64,000 nt of DNA, from assembly GCF_034321785.1 (NCBI RefSeq), contig NZ_JAXLPB010000002.1, forward strand, positions 806,001 to 870,000, given 5' to 3'. The translations under genes were made by a program, and so were the position numbers. This stretch comes from Fulvimarina uroteuthidis (GTDB taxonomy: Bacteria > Pseudomonadota > Alphaproteobacteria > Rhizobiales > Rhizobiaceae). Position 1 is the stretch's first letter, and each line of letters begins with the position of its first letter. Shown piece by piece: positions 44,194 through 52,320 of this stretch. Under the pieces are notes generated by a model. That model was given only the letters and a program-made list of their open reading frames with translations. It was not told where the DNA came from and ran no database searches.

Positions 44194-45621
44194 ATGGCTG
44201 ACGATACGACCAATCCCGACATCTGCGTCATCGGTGCCGGCTCGGGCGGCCTCACGGTCGCGGCGGCATCCGCCGCCTTCGGGGTTCCCGTCACCTTGAT
44301 CGAGCGCGACAGGATGGGCGGCGACTGCCTGAACTATGGCTGCGTCCCCTCCAAGGCGCTGATCGCGGCGGGCAAGACCGCCGAAATGTTTCGAAGGGCC
44401 GACCGGTTCGGAGTGAGGAGCACCCAGCCGCAGATCGATTTCGCCGCCGTCCATGCCCATGTGCACGGCGTCATCGGAAAAATCGCGCCGAACGATTCGG
44501 TCGAGCGCTTCGAGGGGCTCGGCGTCGACGTCATCAAGGGCGACGCGCGGTTCGTCGATCCCGACACGGTCGCGGTGAACGGAAAGCGCATCAAAGCGCG
44601 GCGCTTTGTGGTCGCGACCGGATCGCGCCCCTTCGTTCCGCCGATCGAGGGCCTGAAGGATACGCCCCATCTCACCAACGAGACCCTGTTCGACCTGACC
44701 CGGTGCCCGGAGCATCTCCTCATCATCGGCGGCGGGCCGATCGGCATGGAGATGGCTCAGGCCCATCGCCGGCTCGGCGCCAGGGTTACCGTCGTCGAAG
44801 GCGCGACGCCGCTCGGCAAGGACGATCCGGACCTGACCGCCGTCGTCCTGAAGCGCCTCGAAGCCGAGGGCGTCGTGATCGAGGCGAACGCGAAGGTCGT
44901 GGCGGTTTCGGGCATCGAAGGTGCGATCACGCTGCGCGTCGAACGCGATGGCCGGCGCTTCGAGGTTCGCGGCAGCCATCTTCTGGTCGCGGTCGGGCGG
45001 CAGGCGAACGTCGACGATCTGGGGCTCGAGGCTGCCGGCATCGCCTACGATCGGTCGGGCATCACGGTCGGCAGGGATCTGCGCACGTCGAACAGGCGGG
45101 TCTATGCGGTCGGCGACGTCGCGGGCGGTCCGCAGTTCACCCATGTGGCGGGCTATCATGGCGGGCTGGTGTTGCGGCCGCTCCTGTTCCGCCTTCCGAT
45201 CAGGACGAAGCACGACGAAATGCCGCACGTGACCTACACCGACCCCGAGCTCGGCCAGGTCGGCCCGACCGAAGCGGAGGCCCGGGCCGCCGGGCACGAT
45301 GTCGCGACGGTCAGCTGGTCCTACGAGGACAACGACCGGGCGCAGGCCGAGCACGAGACCGAAGGCCTCGTCAAGTTCGTCGTCGGAAAGCGCGGCCGGA
45401 TCGTCGGGGCGGGCGTTGCCGGGGCGAAAGCCGGGGAGATGACCAATCTTCTGGCGCTCGCCGTCTCGCAAGGCATGAAACTGTCGGACCTGCAGGGGTT
45501 CGTCTCGCCCTATCCGACCCTGTCGGAGATCGCGAAGCGGGCGGCCACCTCCTATTATGCCTCATATACGAGCAAACCGGTGGTGCGCAGCGCCATCGCT
45601 TTTCTGCGACGTTTCGGTTAA
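44194..45621 (+). CDS. FAD-dependent disulfide oxidoreductase, dihydrolipoamide dehydrogenase/MerA-like
   Basis: 475-residue class I pyridine nucleotide-disulfide oxidoreductase. It has an FAD-binding GAGSGGLTVAAASAAFG, the redox disulfide GGDCLNYGCVPSKAL, NAD(P)-binding IIGGGPIGMEMAQ and a second FAD box VYAVGDVAGG. The dimerisation domain ends SPYPTLSE where dihydrolipoamide dehydrogenases have HxHPTxxE: the catalytic-base histidine is replaced by tyrosine. It is therefore unlikely to be a true Lpd of a 2-oxoacid dehydrogenase; no such genes are nearby. It also lacks the extra cysteines of MerA. Co-transcribed with the TVP38 gene. Confidence 0.86.
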   Translation: MADDTTNPDICVIGAGSGGLTVAAASAAFGVPVTLIERDRMGGDCLNYGCVPSKALIAAGKTAEMFRRADRFGVRSTQPQIDFAAVHAHVHGVIGKIAPNDSVERFEGLGVDVIKGDARFVDPDTVAVNGKRIKARRFVVATGSRPFVPPIEGLKDTPHLTNETLFDLTRCPEHLLIIGGGPIGMEMAQAHRRLGARVTVVEGATPLGKDDPDLTAVVLKRLEAEGVVIEANAKVVAVSGIEGAITLRVERDGRRFEVRGSHLLVAVGRQANVDDLGLEAAGIAYDRSGITVGRDLRTSNRRVYAVGDVAGGPQFTHVAGYHGGLVLRPLLFRLPIRTKHDEMPHVTYTDPELGQVGPTEAEARAAGHDVATVSWSYEDNDRAQAEHETEGLVKFVVGKRGRIVGAGVAGAKAGEMTNLLALAVSQGMKLSDLQGFVSPYPTLSEIAKRAATSYYASYTSKPVVRSAIAFLRRFG

Positions 45622-45704
45622 ACCTCGACCCGTCTTGGGGAAGACGAAAGGGGCGGGCCGCGCGTGCGAGACGCCCCTCCGGTCCGTCTGGGGGAACGGG
45701 GAGC

Positions 45705-47213
45705 GTGTTGGGCGATCCTGATATCAGCAAGAGCGCGGAGCTCGTGCGTCCGGCGCCGGCCAGGGGCGGATATTTCTCCCGATCCCTGTCGGCCAAGCTT
45801 CTCGTCCTGACCGTTCTGGCGGTGCTGGTGGCCGAAGCCCTGATCTTCCTGCCGCTTCTGGCGAACTTTCGCGAAGGCTGGCTGCGAGAGAAGCTGGAGA
45901 CGGCCGCGATCGCGGGCCTGGCGACAGTGGAAACCGTGTTGCCGGACACCGGCTCGACGGGCGCGATGCCGCAGAGCCAGCAGAAGGCGCTCCTCGACGC
46001 GCTCGGCGTTCAACTCGTCGCCATCGGCGATGCCGAGCGAAACCGGCTGATCGCGCGATATGTGTCGATCGCCCCCATCGACCGGACCATCATGCTCGAC
46101 GAGACCACCGCGCTCGCCAGCATGAAGGATTCGTTCGGCGCCTTGCTGTTCGGCGGATCGCGGGCCTTGCGCATTCTGGGAAGCACGGGAGACGGAGCGT
46201 TTCGCACGGAGATCGTCCTTCTCGATTCGCAATTGCGCGAATCGCTCCTTTCCTATGCCCGCCGGTTCTTCCTTCTGTCGCTCGTCATCGCGGTGGTGAC
46301 CGGACTTCTCCTGTGGGCGGCCATCAACCGGCTGATGGTCACGCCGATCCGACGCATGACGGAGGCCATGATCCGCTTCGGCGACCAGCCGACCGACCCG
46401 GCGCGCATTCTGGTTCCCGAGGAACGGGCGGACGAGCTCGGCATCGCCGAGCGGGAGCTTTCGGCCATGCAGGCCAAGCTTTCCGAGGTCATGAAGGAGC
46501 AGCAGCGGCTGGCCAATCTCGGGCTCGCGGTTTCGAAGATCAATCACGACATGCGCAACATCCTGGCGTCCTCGCAGATGATTTCCGATCGTCTGGCGAC
46601 CTTGCCCGACCCCAAGGTGCAGCGCATGGCGCCGATGCTGATCAAGAGCCTCGACCGGGCGCTGCACTACACGCAAGCGGTTCTCGCCTACGGCCGGGCC
46701 GCCGAGAGAGTGCCCGAGCGCAGGCGCGTGGATCTGCGCGCGATCGTCGTCGACGTCTGCGATCTCCTGGCGCTTGGGGTCCAGGACACCGGCATAGAGT
46801 TCGTCAACGCGGTGCCGGAGCATTTCGAGGTGACGGTCGATCCCGAGCAGATCCACCGCCTGCTCACCAATCTTTGCCGCAACGCCGTCCAGGCCATGAT
46901 GTCCGACGATATGGGCGGCGTCGGCGTCGTGCGCAGGCTGACGGTCGGTGCCCGCCATCTCGATGCCCTGCGCACGCAGATCTATGTGGAGGATACCGGC
47001 CCGGGCCTGCCGAAGAAGGCGCGGGACAATCTCTTCCAGGCGTTTCGCGGTTCGGCGCGCTCGGGCGGGACCGGGCTCGGCCTTGCCATCGCGATGGAGA
47101 TCGCCCAGGCCCATGGCGGCGACCTGCGCCTTGCCGCGACGGGTTCGACCGGAGCCCGGTTCGAGGTCGAAGTGCCGCGAAACGTCAGGCCGGGCGACGA
47201 AGCGACGCCCTGA
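45705..47213 (+). CDS. Orphan membrane sensor histidine kinase
   Basis: 502 residues. Two membrane helices (about 27-50 and 185-207) flank a periplasmic sensor of some 130 residues; a HAMP linker follows (about 208-255). The H-box reads SKINHDMRNILASS, the N-box LCRNAVQAM, and the G boxes EDTGPGLP and GGTGLGLAIA. It starts with GTG 45705 (or TTG 45708), no ATG is available, and a GGGGAA...GGGGAG purine stretch precedes it. No response regulator adjoins it. It lies 83 bases after the reductase gene on the same strand and could be part of that operon. Confidence 0.85.
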   Translation: MLGDPDISKSAELVRPAPARGGYFSRSLSAKLLVLTVLAVLVAEALIFLPLLANFREGWLREKLETAAIAGLATVETVLPDTGSTGAMPQSQQKALLDALGVQLVAIGDAERNRLIARYVSIAPIDRTIMLDETTALASMKDSFGALLFGGSRALRILGSTGDGAFRTEIVLLDSQLRESLLSYARRFFLLSLVIAVVTGLLLWAAINRLMVTPIRRMTEAMIRFGDQPTDPARILVPEERADELGIAERELSAMQAKLSEVMKEQQRLANLGLAVSKINHDMRNILASSQMISDRLATLPDPKVQRMAPMLIKSLDRALHYTQAVLAYGRAAERVPERRRVDLRAIVVDVCDLLALGVQDTGIEFVNAVPEHFEVTVDPEQIHRLLTNLCRNAVQAMMSDDMGGVGVVRRLTVGARHLDALRTQIYVEDTGPGLPKKARDNLFQAFRGSARSGGTGLGLAIAMEIAQAHGGDLRLAATGSTGARFEVEVPRNVRPGDEATP

Positions 47214-47538
47214 CGAGGCGCCCCTGTGCTTTGGACGGGACGCCCATGATCGGGCCGCGGCGCCGGAGCCGGCCGGAAAGGGTGATGGCCGGGCACTTCG
47301 TCGGGGCGGCGCGAGCGGCGCGGAACCGCGACGGCACGGGGGGCCGAGCCCATCGCCTTGCCGCGCATCCTCGGCGCAAGCCCTTGCGCCGCCCGCTTAG
47401 GAAGGGCGCGCCCGCTCGGCGGAACCGGCCGGCAGACCGGCCGCGCCCTCGTCCGCCCATCCCCGAAATCGGCCCTTGCAATCGCCGATCAGACGGTCTA
47501 CCTAGCCGCCAGCGAAGCCGACACGCTTCGCCCGGTAC
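47214..47538. other. Intergenic stretch with hairpin and tRNA promoter
   Basis: 325 bases with no gene. A nested inverted repeat lies at 47403-47449 (AGGGCGCG with CGCGCCCT outside, CGGCCGG and CCGGCCG around a CAGA loop inside). It has no T tract, so it is a doubtful terminator for the kinase gene. The tRNA-Arg promoter lies at 47476-47504. Confidence 0.5.
47476..47504 (+). promoter_or_regulatory. Predicted promoter of tRNA-Arg
   Basis: TTGCAA (47476-47481), a 17-base spacer and TACCTA (47499-47504), 34 bases before the tRNA. The -35 box fits, the -10 is moderate. Confidence 0.45.
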
Positions 47539-47615
47539 GCGCCCGTAGCTCAGCTGGATAGAGCACCAGACTACGAATCTGGGGGTCAGGAGTTCGAATC
47601 TCTTCGGGCGCACCA
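47539..47615 (+). tRNA. tRNA-Arg (anticodon ACG)
   Basis: 77-base cloverleaf with encoded CCA. The acceptor stem GCGCCCG pairs with CGGGCGC. The anticodon stem CCAGA/TCTGG carries loop CTACGAA, giving anticodon ACG, expected to be edited to ICG. A T-rich ATTATTTTT tract follows directly. Confidence 0.96.
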
Positions 47616-47782
47616 TTATTTTTCAGACACTTTGCATGTTATAAACGGCTTTCCCGGGTGGCCGGTCAGTCGGACTGCCGGTACGGGTAAGAGGCGCTCT
47701 CGCTTTTCACTCCGTGACTCATGCCTCGTCCGATCGGGGTTTCACATGAGCGCTGACACGGCGTTTCGATGGATCGACGGAC

Positions 47783-48190
47783 ATGGCTCGACGCAATTCC
47801 TCTCTCGGCTTGTTCGGCGTCTTCGGACGGTCCGAGGACTTGCGGCAGCTGGATAGCGCGATGCGCTCGGTCGACCTCCACCCGAATACGGTTCCCGAGG
47901 CGGTGAAGCTGACGGTGGTCAATCTCCTGAAGGATCACGCCATCGGCGACGAGCCCGCGCCGCAGGCATATCGATCGGCGGCAGAGCTTCTTGGCTACTG
48001 CATGATCGGTGCCGACGGGTTCGCCGGGGCCAATGATGCCTCGCTCTCCCATCAGGTGGAGAACCGGATCGAACAAGCCTTGACCCACGGCGACACCCTC
48101 GATGCCCAACTCGTTCTGGTCACCATCGCCGCGAAAGTGATCCAGCCCAGCGTGGTCGAGCGTTTCGATCTCACGCGTGAAGCGGACTGA
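47783..48190 (+). CDS. Conserved hypothetical protein of rhizobial type
   Basis: 135 residues, no signal peptide or membrane helix. It reads as a single small helical domain (RSEDLRQLDSAMRSVDLHP, AVKLTVVNLLKDH, AAELLGYCMIGADGFA). I recall similar short proteins in Hyphomicrobiales but no function. The composition is acidic towards the C-terminus and normal for the genome, and the frame is intact, so I regard it as real. It stands alone after the tRNA. Confidence 0.65.
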   Translation: MARRNSSLGLFGVFGRSEDLRQLDSAMRSVDLHPNTVPEAVKLTVVNLLKDHAIGDEPAPQAYRSAAELLGYCMIGADGFAGANDASLSHQVENRIEQALTHGDTLDAQLVLVTIAAKVIQPSVVERFDLTREAD

Positions 48191-48657
48191 ACAGTTCTCG
48201 ACGTCGGGACAATCGGCCCCCGTCCTTCTGGGCGATGGGCCCGGACAGGGCTCGAGACCAGCCGTCCGCATCCGAACGCGAAACCAGCGGAACGCGTGAT
48301 CCAGCTTCTGTCCCTTCGAAGACGTCTTGAAACGACAGCGCGTTTGTCGGAAGCGAACCCAACCCGAGCGTCACCCGGTGACGGAAACGTCCGATCCCGA
48401 TCCCGATCCCGATCCCGATCCTGATCCCGATCCCAATCCCGTGAATGGCCTCGCATCCTGCGTCTCGTGCTACACGGCGCCCGGCAGTTCCGTCGCCGGC
48501 GCGACCGCCTGGATGCCCCAGTGCAGAACGCCCGCAGCCGGCTGACCCGGTCGATCGACCGGGCAGCGTGCGACGTCGATGCGTCCACGCACCATCCGGC
48601 ATCACCCCTTGCGAACGTCGCAAACGCAAAAGTTCGCTCGGACCCTTCGCCGCTTTG
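48191..48657. other. Intergenic stretch with hexamer tandem repeat
   Basis: 467 bases between convergent genes. Contains the CGATCC tandem repeat at 48392-48439. A short open frame (48327-48545) crosses it and would encode a run of Asp-Pro, but it has no start signal. No other feature was seen. Confidence 0.5.
48392..48439. repeat. Tandem hexamer repeat, eight CGATCC units
   Basis: Eight contiguous 6-base units; five are exact CGATCC, followed by TGATCC, CGATCC and CAATCC. It lies in non-coding DNA. Such microsatellites can change copy number by slippage; here it would alter neither neighbour's reading frame. Confidence 0.85.
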
Positions 48658-49383
48658 CTAGACAGGCTTCCCGCCGGCGCGAAACGGATAGGCCGTGTGC
48701 GGAATAAGCCGATCGAGGATGGCAAACACCAGCCCACAGATAAGCCAGGCGAGGATAACATCCGAAAGGAAATGGCCGCCGAAGGCGATCCGGTTGAGCG
48801 ACAACAATCCGGCATAGACAAGAGCCATTGCCGTTGCAGCCAGCCTTACGGGCTGGGGCGTCACGAGGGCCGCAGCGACGAGCCACGCCGACGAGGAAGC
48901 CTCTCCGCTGACGAACGAACAGTTTCGATCGCACCAATCGCTGATGACCCAGACCATCTGGTGAACTGCGTCCCCTCCGAAGACGTCGACCTGCCTTGGT
49001 CGGGGTCGGCCCCAATGCTCCTTCAAAAGGCCGTTCACGATGAGGCCCGGACCAAGGACCAATCCAGACAGCAGCCAAATCGGCGTCCGCACTCTGGTCC
49101 AGGTCAAGGCGCCGTTGATGGCATCCCGGAAAATGCGGGCCAGGATAACAACAATGATTCCGGCCAGAATCCAGGGAGAACTGTTCCGGAGCCATTGCAG
49201 GCTTGAATTGTCGGACAGGCTGAAGCCGTCGCTCGAGCTGAAAAACCAGCGACTGACTACCAAATCGACATCCGGAAAGACCCAGAAGAAGGCACTGACA
49301 GCCAAAATGCCGATTGAGAACGCGACAATCAGACGGTCCGGTTTCGCGACGGATGAAACGGTGTTGGATAGGGGTTTGCTCAT
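48658..49383 (-). CDS. PAP2-family membrane phosphatase
   Basis: 241 residues with about six membrane helices. The phosphatase motifs are in order: KEHWGRPRP (Kx6RP), SFVSGEASS (the position of PSGH) and NRIAFGGHFLSDV (SRx5HxxxD type). The histidine of the second motif is a glutamate. Relatives remove phosphate from lipid A, undecaprenyl pyrophosphate or phosphatidylglycerophosphate. It is divergent from a two-component system across 438 bases, which may control it. Confidence 0.85.
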   Translation of the reverse strand: MSKPLSNTVSSVAKPDRLIVAFSIGILAVSAFFWVFPDVDLVVSRWFFSSSDGFSLSDNSSLQWLRNSSPWILAGIIVVILARIFRDAINGALTWTRVRTPIWLLSGLVLGPGLIVNGLLKEHWGRPRPRQVDVFGGDAVHQMVWVISDWCDRNCSFVSGEASSSAWLVAAALVTPQPVRLAATAMALVYAGLLSLNRIAFGGHFLSDVILAWLICGLVFAILDRLIPHTAYPFRAGGKPV

Positions 49384-49821
49384 AGCCCCGGCGGATGCGC
49401 GGGGTAACTTGCAGAAAACTTGCAGATTTTGCCCCTACGGAGCACTGCTGCCGGCCTGCTCAGGGGCCGCTTCTTTGGCTTCCCAAGGCCGGATCCGGTG
49501 CAAGTCGACCGTCGTCAAAAGCCGGATCCGGTAAGAGATCATCGCTCTGCGGCCGACGCCCACGCCGTGCTCGATCGCTGCGTCCACACTGCCGATCGCC
49601 TCGATCCCGGCGACGACCGCCCGCCGCGAACGCGCCTTCAGCCCCCGTCGGAAGATTGACCGAGCACGCTCCGGGTGACAGGAAAATCAGAGGCCGGCGC
49701 TGCTCGAAAGGGCGGGCGACATCATCCCGCAATCCGGGCGACCGCGTCGGAATACGCACGGTCCGTCGGCAGATGGAGAGCTTCTTGTCGACCGGCCGAC
49801 GTAAGGTTATTGAGAGTGGTG
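49384..49821. other. Divergent intergenic region, no gene seen
   Basis: 438 bases between the PAP2 gene and the response regulator. It should contain both promoters. No RNA gene, strong hairpin or operator repeat was recognised. Confidence 0.45.
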
Positions 49822-50499
49822 ATGCGAATTCTGGTCGTCGAGAATGATCGCTTGCTTTCCGAGGCCTTGGGGCGACGGCTTGCCGAGGCCGGGCATGCGG
49901 TCGACGTGTTCGCGACCGTCGCGGACGCCGAAGTGGCGTGGAAGATAGCGGCGTACGACCTCTGCATCGTGGATGTCATGCTCGACGATGGCGATGGGCG
50001 GGCGCTCGTCAGGTCCGCCCGTGCCGCCGGTCTTCGGACGCCGACATTGATGCTCACCGCGCGGGACGAGATCGGGGACCGGGTGACCGGACTGGATGCA
50101 GGGGCTCACGACTATCTCGTCAAGCCGTTTGCAACCGAAGAGCTGCTGGCACGACTGCGGGCGCTGCGACGACGCGCGCCGGAAATCACGGCGACCGAAT
50201 TGCGGATAGGAAATCTTCTCTACGATCCCCATAGCGCCAGCCTGACGGTGGCTGATCGAGACGTAAGGCTGACGGCTCAGGAACATGCAGCCCTCGACAA
50301 GCTGATCCGTGCCGGCGACCGCGTGACTCCGAAGCGGATGCTGGGCGAGCATCTCTACGCGCTTCACCAGGAGTGGTCGGACAATGCGGTCGAGACGCTG
50401 GTTCATCGGCTTCGCAGGAAGCTTACGGACGCGGGGGCGACGGTCGAGCTCAAGGCGCTGCGGGGCCTTGGCTACATCCTGTGCGAAGCAGGACCATGA
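49822..50499 (+). CDS. OmpR/PhoB-family response regulator
   Basis: 225 residues. The receiver domain has the acidic pocket (VVENDR), the phosphoacceptor Asp in CIVDVMLDDGDG, the Thr/Ser in LMLTARDE and the Lys in YLVKPFATEELLARLRAL. A C-terminal winged helix follows (residues about 130-220, with ETLVHRLRRKL and LRGLGYIL). It resembles the PmrA/QseB branch. ATG 49822 or GTG 49819. Its stop overlaps the kinase start (ATGA). Confidence 0.92.
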   Translation: MRILVVENDRLLSEALGRRLAEAGHAVDVFATVADAEVAWKIAAYDLCIVDVMLDDGDGRALVRSARAAGLRTPTLMLTARDEIGDRVTGLDAGAHDYLVKPFATEELLARLRALRRRAPEITATELRIGNLLYDPHSASLTVADRDVRLTAQEHAALDKLIRAGDRVTPKRMLGEHLYALHQEWSDNAVETLVHRLRRKLTDAGATVELKALRGLGYILCEAGP

Positions 50500-51935
50500 G
50501 ACGGGCCTATCGCCTCGATGTAAGGCTCGCGGTCGTCGTGACCGTGATATCCGTGCTGACGCTCATCGGCGCGGGTACGATCCTCTCCATGGAGTTCACG
50601 CGCGGTCAATTCGCGATGGAAGAACGCGGACTGTCCACCCAGGTCGAGGACTGGGCAGGATTGCTTCGGTTCGATCCTGGCGGCACGGTGGTATTCGACC
50701 GCCCGGCCGAGCCGTCTTTGGAGATCGATCCATCTTATACCGGGCTCCTGTCGGGCACACGACCAGTCTACGGCTACACCGTCACGGATGCGGCAGGGAC
50801 GGTGCTGGATCGCTCCGACGTCAACGCTCCGGCCGGGCGCCCTGGACTGGCGGACCCGGAACCCGTTCTTTCGATCGGACCGACGCTCGACGGCACCGGT
50901 CCGGTCCTGATCGCCGAACTGTTCGTGCCGGAGTTTGGGGTATGGCTGCGGCTGGCGCGATCGCGTTCGGATGTCACCGCTTTGACCAACACTTTCTTTG
51001 CCCAATCTCTGGAAGAGCTGGGGTGGGCGGCGCTGGCCATGCTCGTTGTCATGGTGCTCACCGCCGTGAGCATCGTTCGATTCAGCCTGTTGGGACTGCG
51101 GCGAGTGGCCGCGCAGGCCGAACGGATCACCTTCGACAATCTGGGCCATCAGCGGCTTTCCGGCTCCTCGGCACCTGCGGAGGTTCAGCCGTTGATCGCC
51201 GCCGTCAACCATGCCCTGGACGGCATAAGGGCCGGTGCCGTTGCGCAACGCGATTTCTCCATCCATGCCGCCCATGAGCTGAGGACGCCCCTGGCCGACC
51301 TGAAGCTACGGCTGGAAAGCCTTGCATCCGATCCGGACCGGGATGCCGCCATGCAGGACGTCGATGCGATGGCCCGTCTCATCGAGCAGCTGCTGCAAAT
51401 CGCCAGGTTGGATGGCAGTACGGTCTTCTCGCTACAATCGCTGCACCTTGGCGAGACGGTTGCCCAGATTCTGCAGGAGGCGGCCCCGCGGCTTGTGTCC
51501 GATGGATGGTCGCTCGAGGCGGACGGCCTGGACGACCCTGTCCAGATCATCGGCGATGCGACACTGATCGCCCTCATCATGCGAAATCTCCTGGATAATG
51601 TGCGCAAGCACACATTGGCCGGCAGCACTGTGAGGGTCTCCATCTCCAGCGACGGAACGCTTCTATTCGCCGATACGGGTCCGGGCTTGCCAAGCGGGTT
51701 TCCCTGTTCGAGCTTTGCACGATTCGTCCGGGGGAATGACGATGCCCGTTCCGGAAGCGGGCTGGGACTTTCGATCTGTGAAACTGCCATGCGGCGCATG
51801 CATGGAACTTTCAGCCTCAAACCCACCGTAAGCGGCGCAGCATTTCGAATGGTTTTCAGGTTGGATCGACCGCCCTCGAATCGGACAGACATGTCGAACC
51901 CACAGGCCGTCGCATCCCGACCTCCGATAAGCTGA
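50496..51935 (+). CDS. Sensor histidine kinase paired with the OmpR-type regulator
   Basis: 479 residues. It has membrane helices at about 11-31 and 170-192, a periplasmic sensor between them, and a short HAMP. The H-box reads AAHELRTPLADLKLRL, the N-box IMRNLLDNVRKH, the G1 box ADTGPGLP and the G2 box GSGLGLSI. Coupled to the regulator by ATGA overlap, so this is a complete two-component pair. The divergent PAP2 phosphatase suggests an envelope-lipid role, which is inference only. Confidence 0.9.
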   Translation: MRRAYRLDVRLAVVVTVISVLTLIGAGTILSMEFTRGQFAMEERGLSTQVEDWAGLLRFDPGGTVVFDRPAEPSLEIDPSYTGLLSGTRPVYGYTVTDAAGTVLDRSDVNAPAGRPGLADPEPVLSIGPTLDGTGPVLIAELFVPEFGVWLRLARSRSDVTALTNTFFAQSLEELGWAALAMLVVMVLTAVSIVRFSLLGLRRVAAQAERITFDNLGHQRLSGSSAPAEVQPLIAAVNHALDGIRAGAVAQRDFSIHAAHELRTPLADLKLRLESLASDPDRDAAMQDVDAMARLIEQLLQIARLDGSTVFSLQSLHLGETVAQILQEAAPRLVSDGWSLEADGLDDPVQIIGDATLIALIMRNLLDNVRKHTLAGSTVRVSISSDGTLLFADTGPGLPSGFPCSSFARFVRGNDDARSGSGLGLSICETAMRRMHGTFSLKPTVSGAAFRMVFRLDRPPSNRTDMSNPQAVASRPPIS

Positions 51936-52320
51936 ACGGGGCGTTTATGGGATCGAGCCGAACTTGCAGGTTCCAATCACTGCAAGAAACCGGCTCGCTC
52001 TTGAAGGACCACACCGTGCAACCATCATCAGCCGCCGATTGAACTGCGGCCAGACCGAAGCTTTTCGGTCTCGGGGGGGGGGGGGGGGGGGCGGCGTACC
52101 GGTCGGCACATCGTCACACAGGCTCTCGCGAGAGAATAGGACGTCACCATGCTCGCTCGCTCCGCCGGCACGGAAGGCGAGATGAAGACGAAGCGGCGGC
52201 GATGGCGCAAGGGCATGTCCGTTCGCATCGGTTGTCTCGCCCATGTGCTCCATCGTACTCATTATAATAACTTTTTTCTGCAACGGTTCGGTCCGAAGTC
52301 AGAGAGCCAAAGAGGCCGCT
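51936..52320. other. Intergenic stretch with poly-G tract and a promoter-like site
   Basis: 385 bases upstream of the GGDEF-EAL/BLUF operon. It holds the 19-G run at 52073-52091 and a perfect TATAAT at 52263-52268, 53 bases before the start codon, without a matching -35 box at 17 bases. No gene was recognised. Confidence 0.5.
52073..52091. repeat. Homopolymer of 19 G
   Basis: An uninterrupted run of 19 G in non-coding DNA, about 230 bases before the GGDEF-EAL start. Tracts of this length are prone to slipped-strand length change. The count may also be wrong in the assembly, as such runs are hard to sequence. Confidence 0.85.

Noticed and set aside
44194..45621. Annotation as true dihydrolipoamide dehydrogenase (lpdA) or mercuric reductase
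   Set aside because: The HxHPT base is missing, no 2-oxoacid dehydrogenase genes are near, and the extra MerA cysteines are absent.
48392..48439. Tandem repeat considered as a CRISPR array
   Set aside because: Units are contiguous 6-mers without spacers; there are no cas genes.
48327..48545. Small frame encoding an Asp-Pro repeat peptide
   Set aside because: It arises from the hexamer tandem repeat; no ribosome site and no recognisable domain.
51964..52185. Short frame crossing the poly-G tract, possible phase-variable gene
   Set aside because: The product is a poly-glycine interrupted low-complexity peptide without family features; slippage there would more likely act on regulation.
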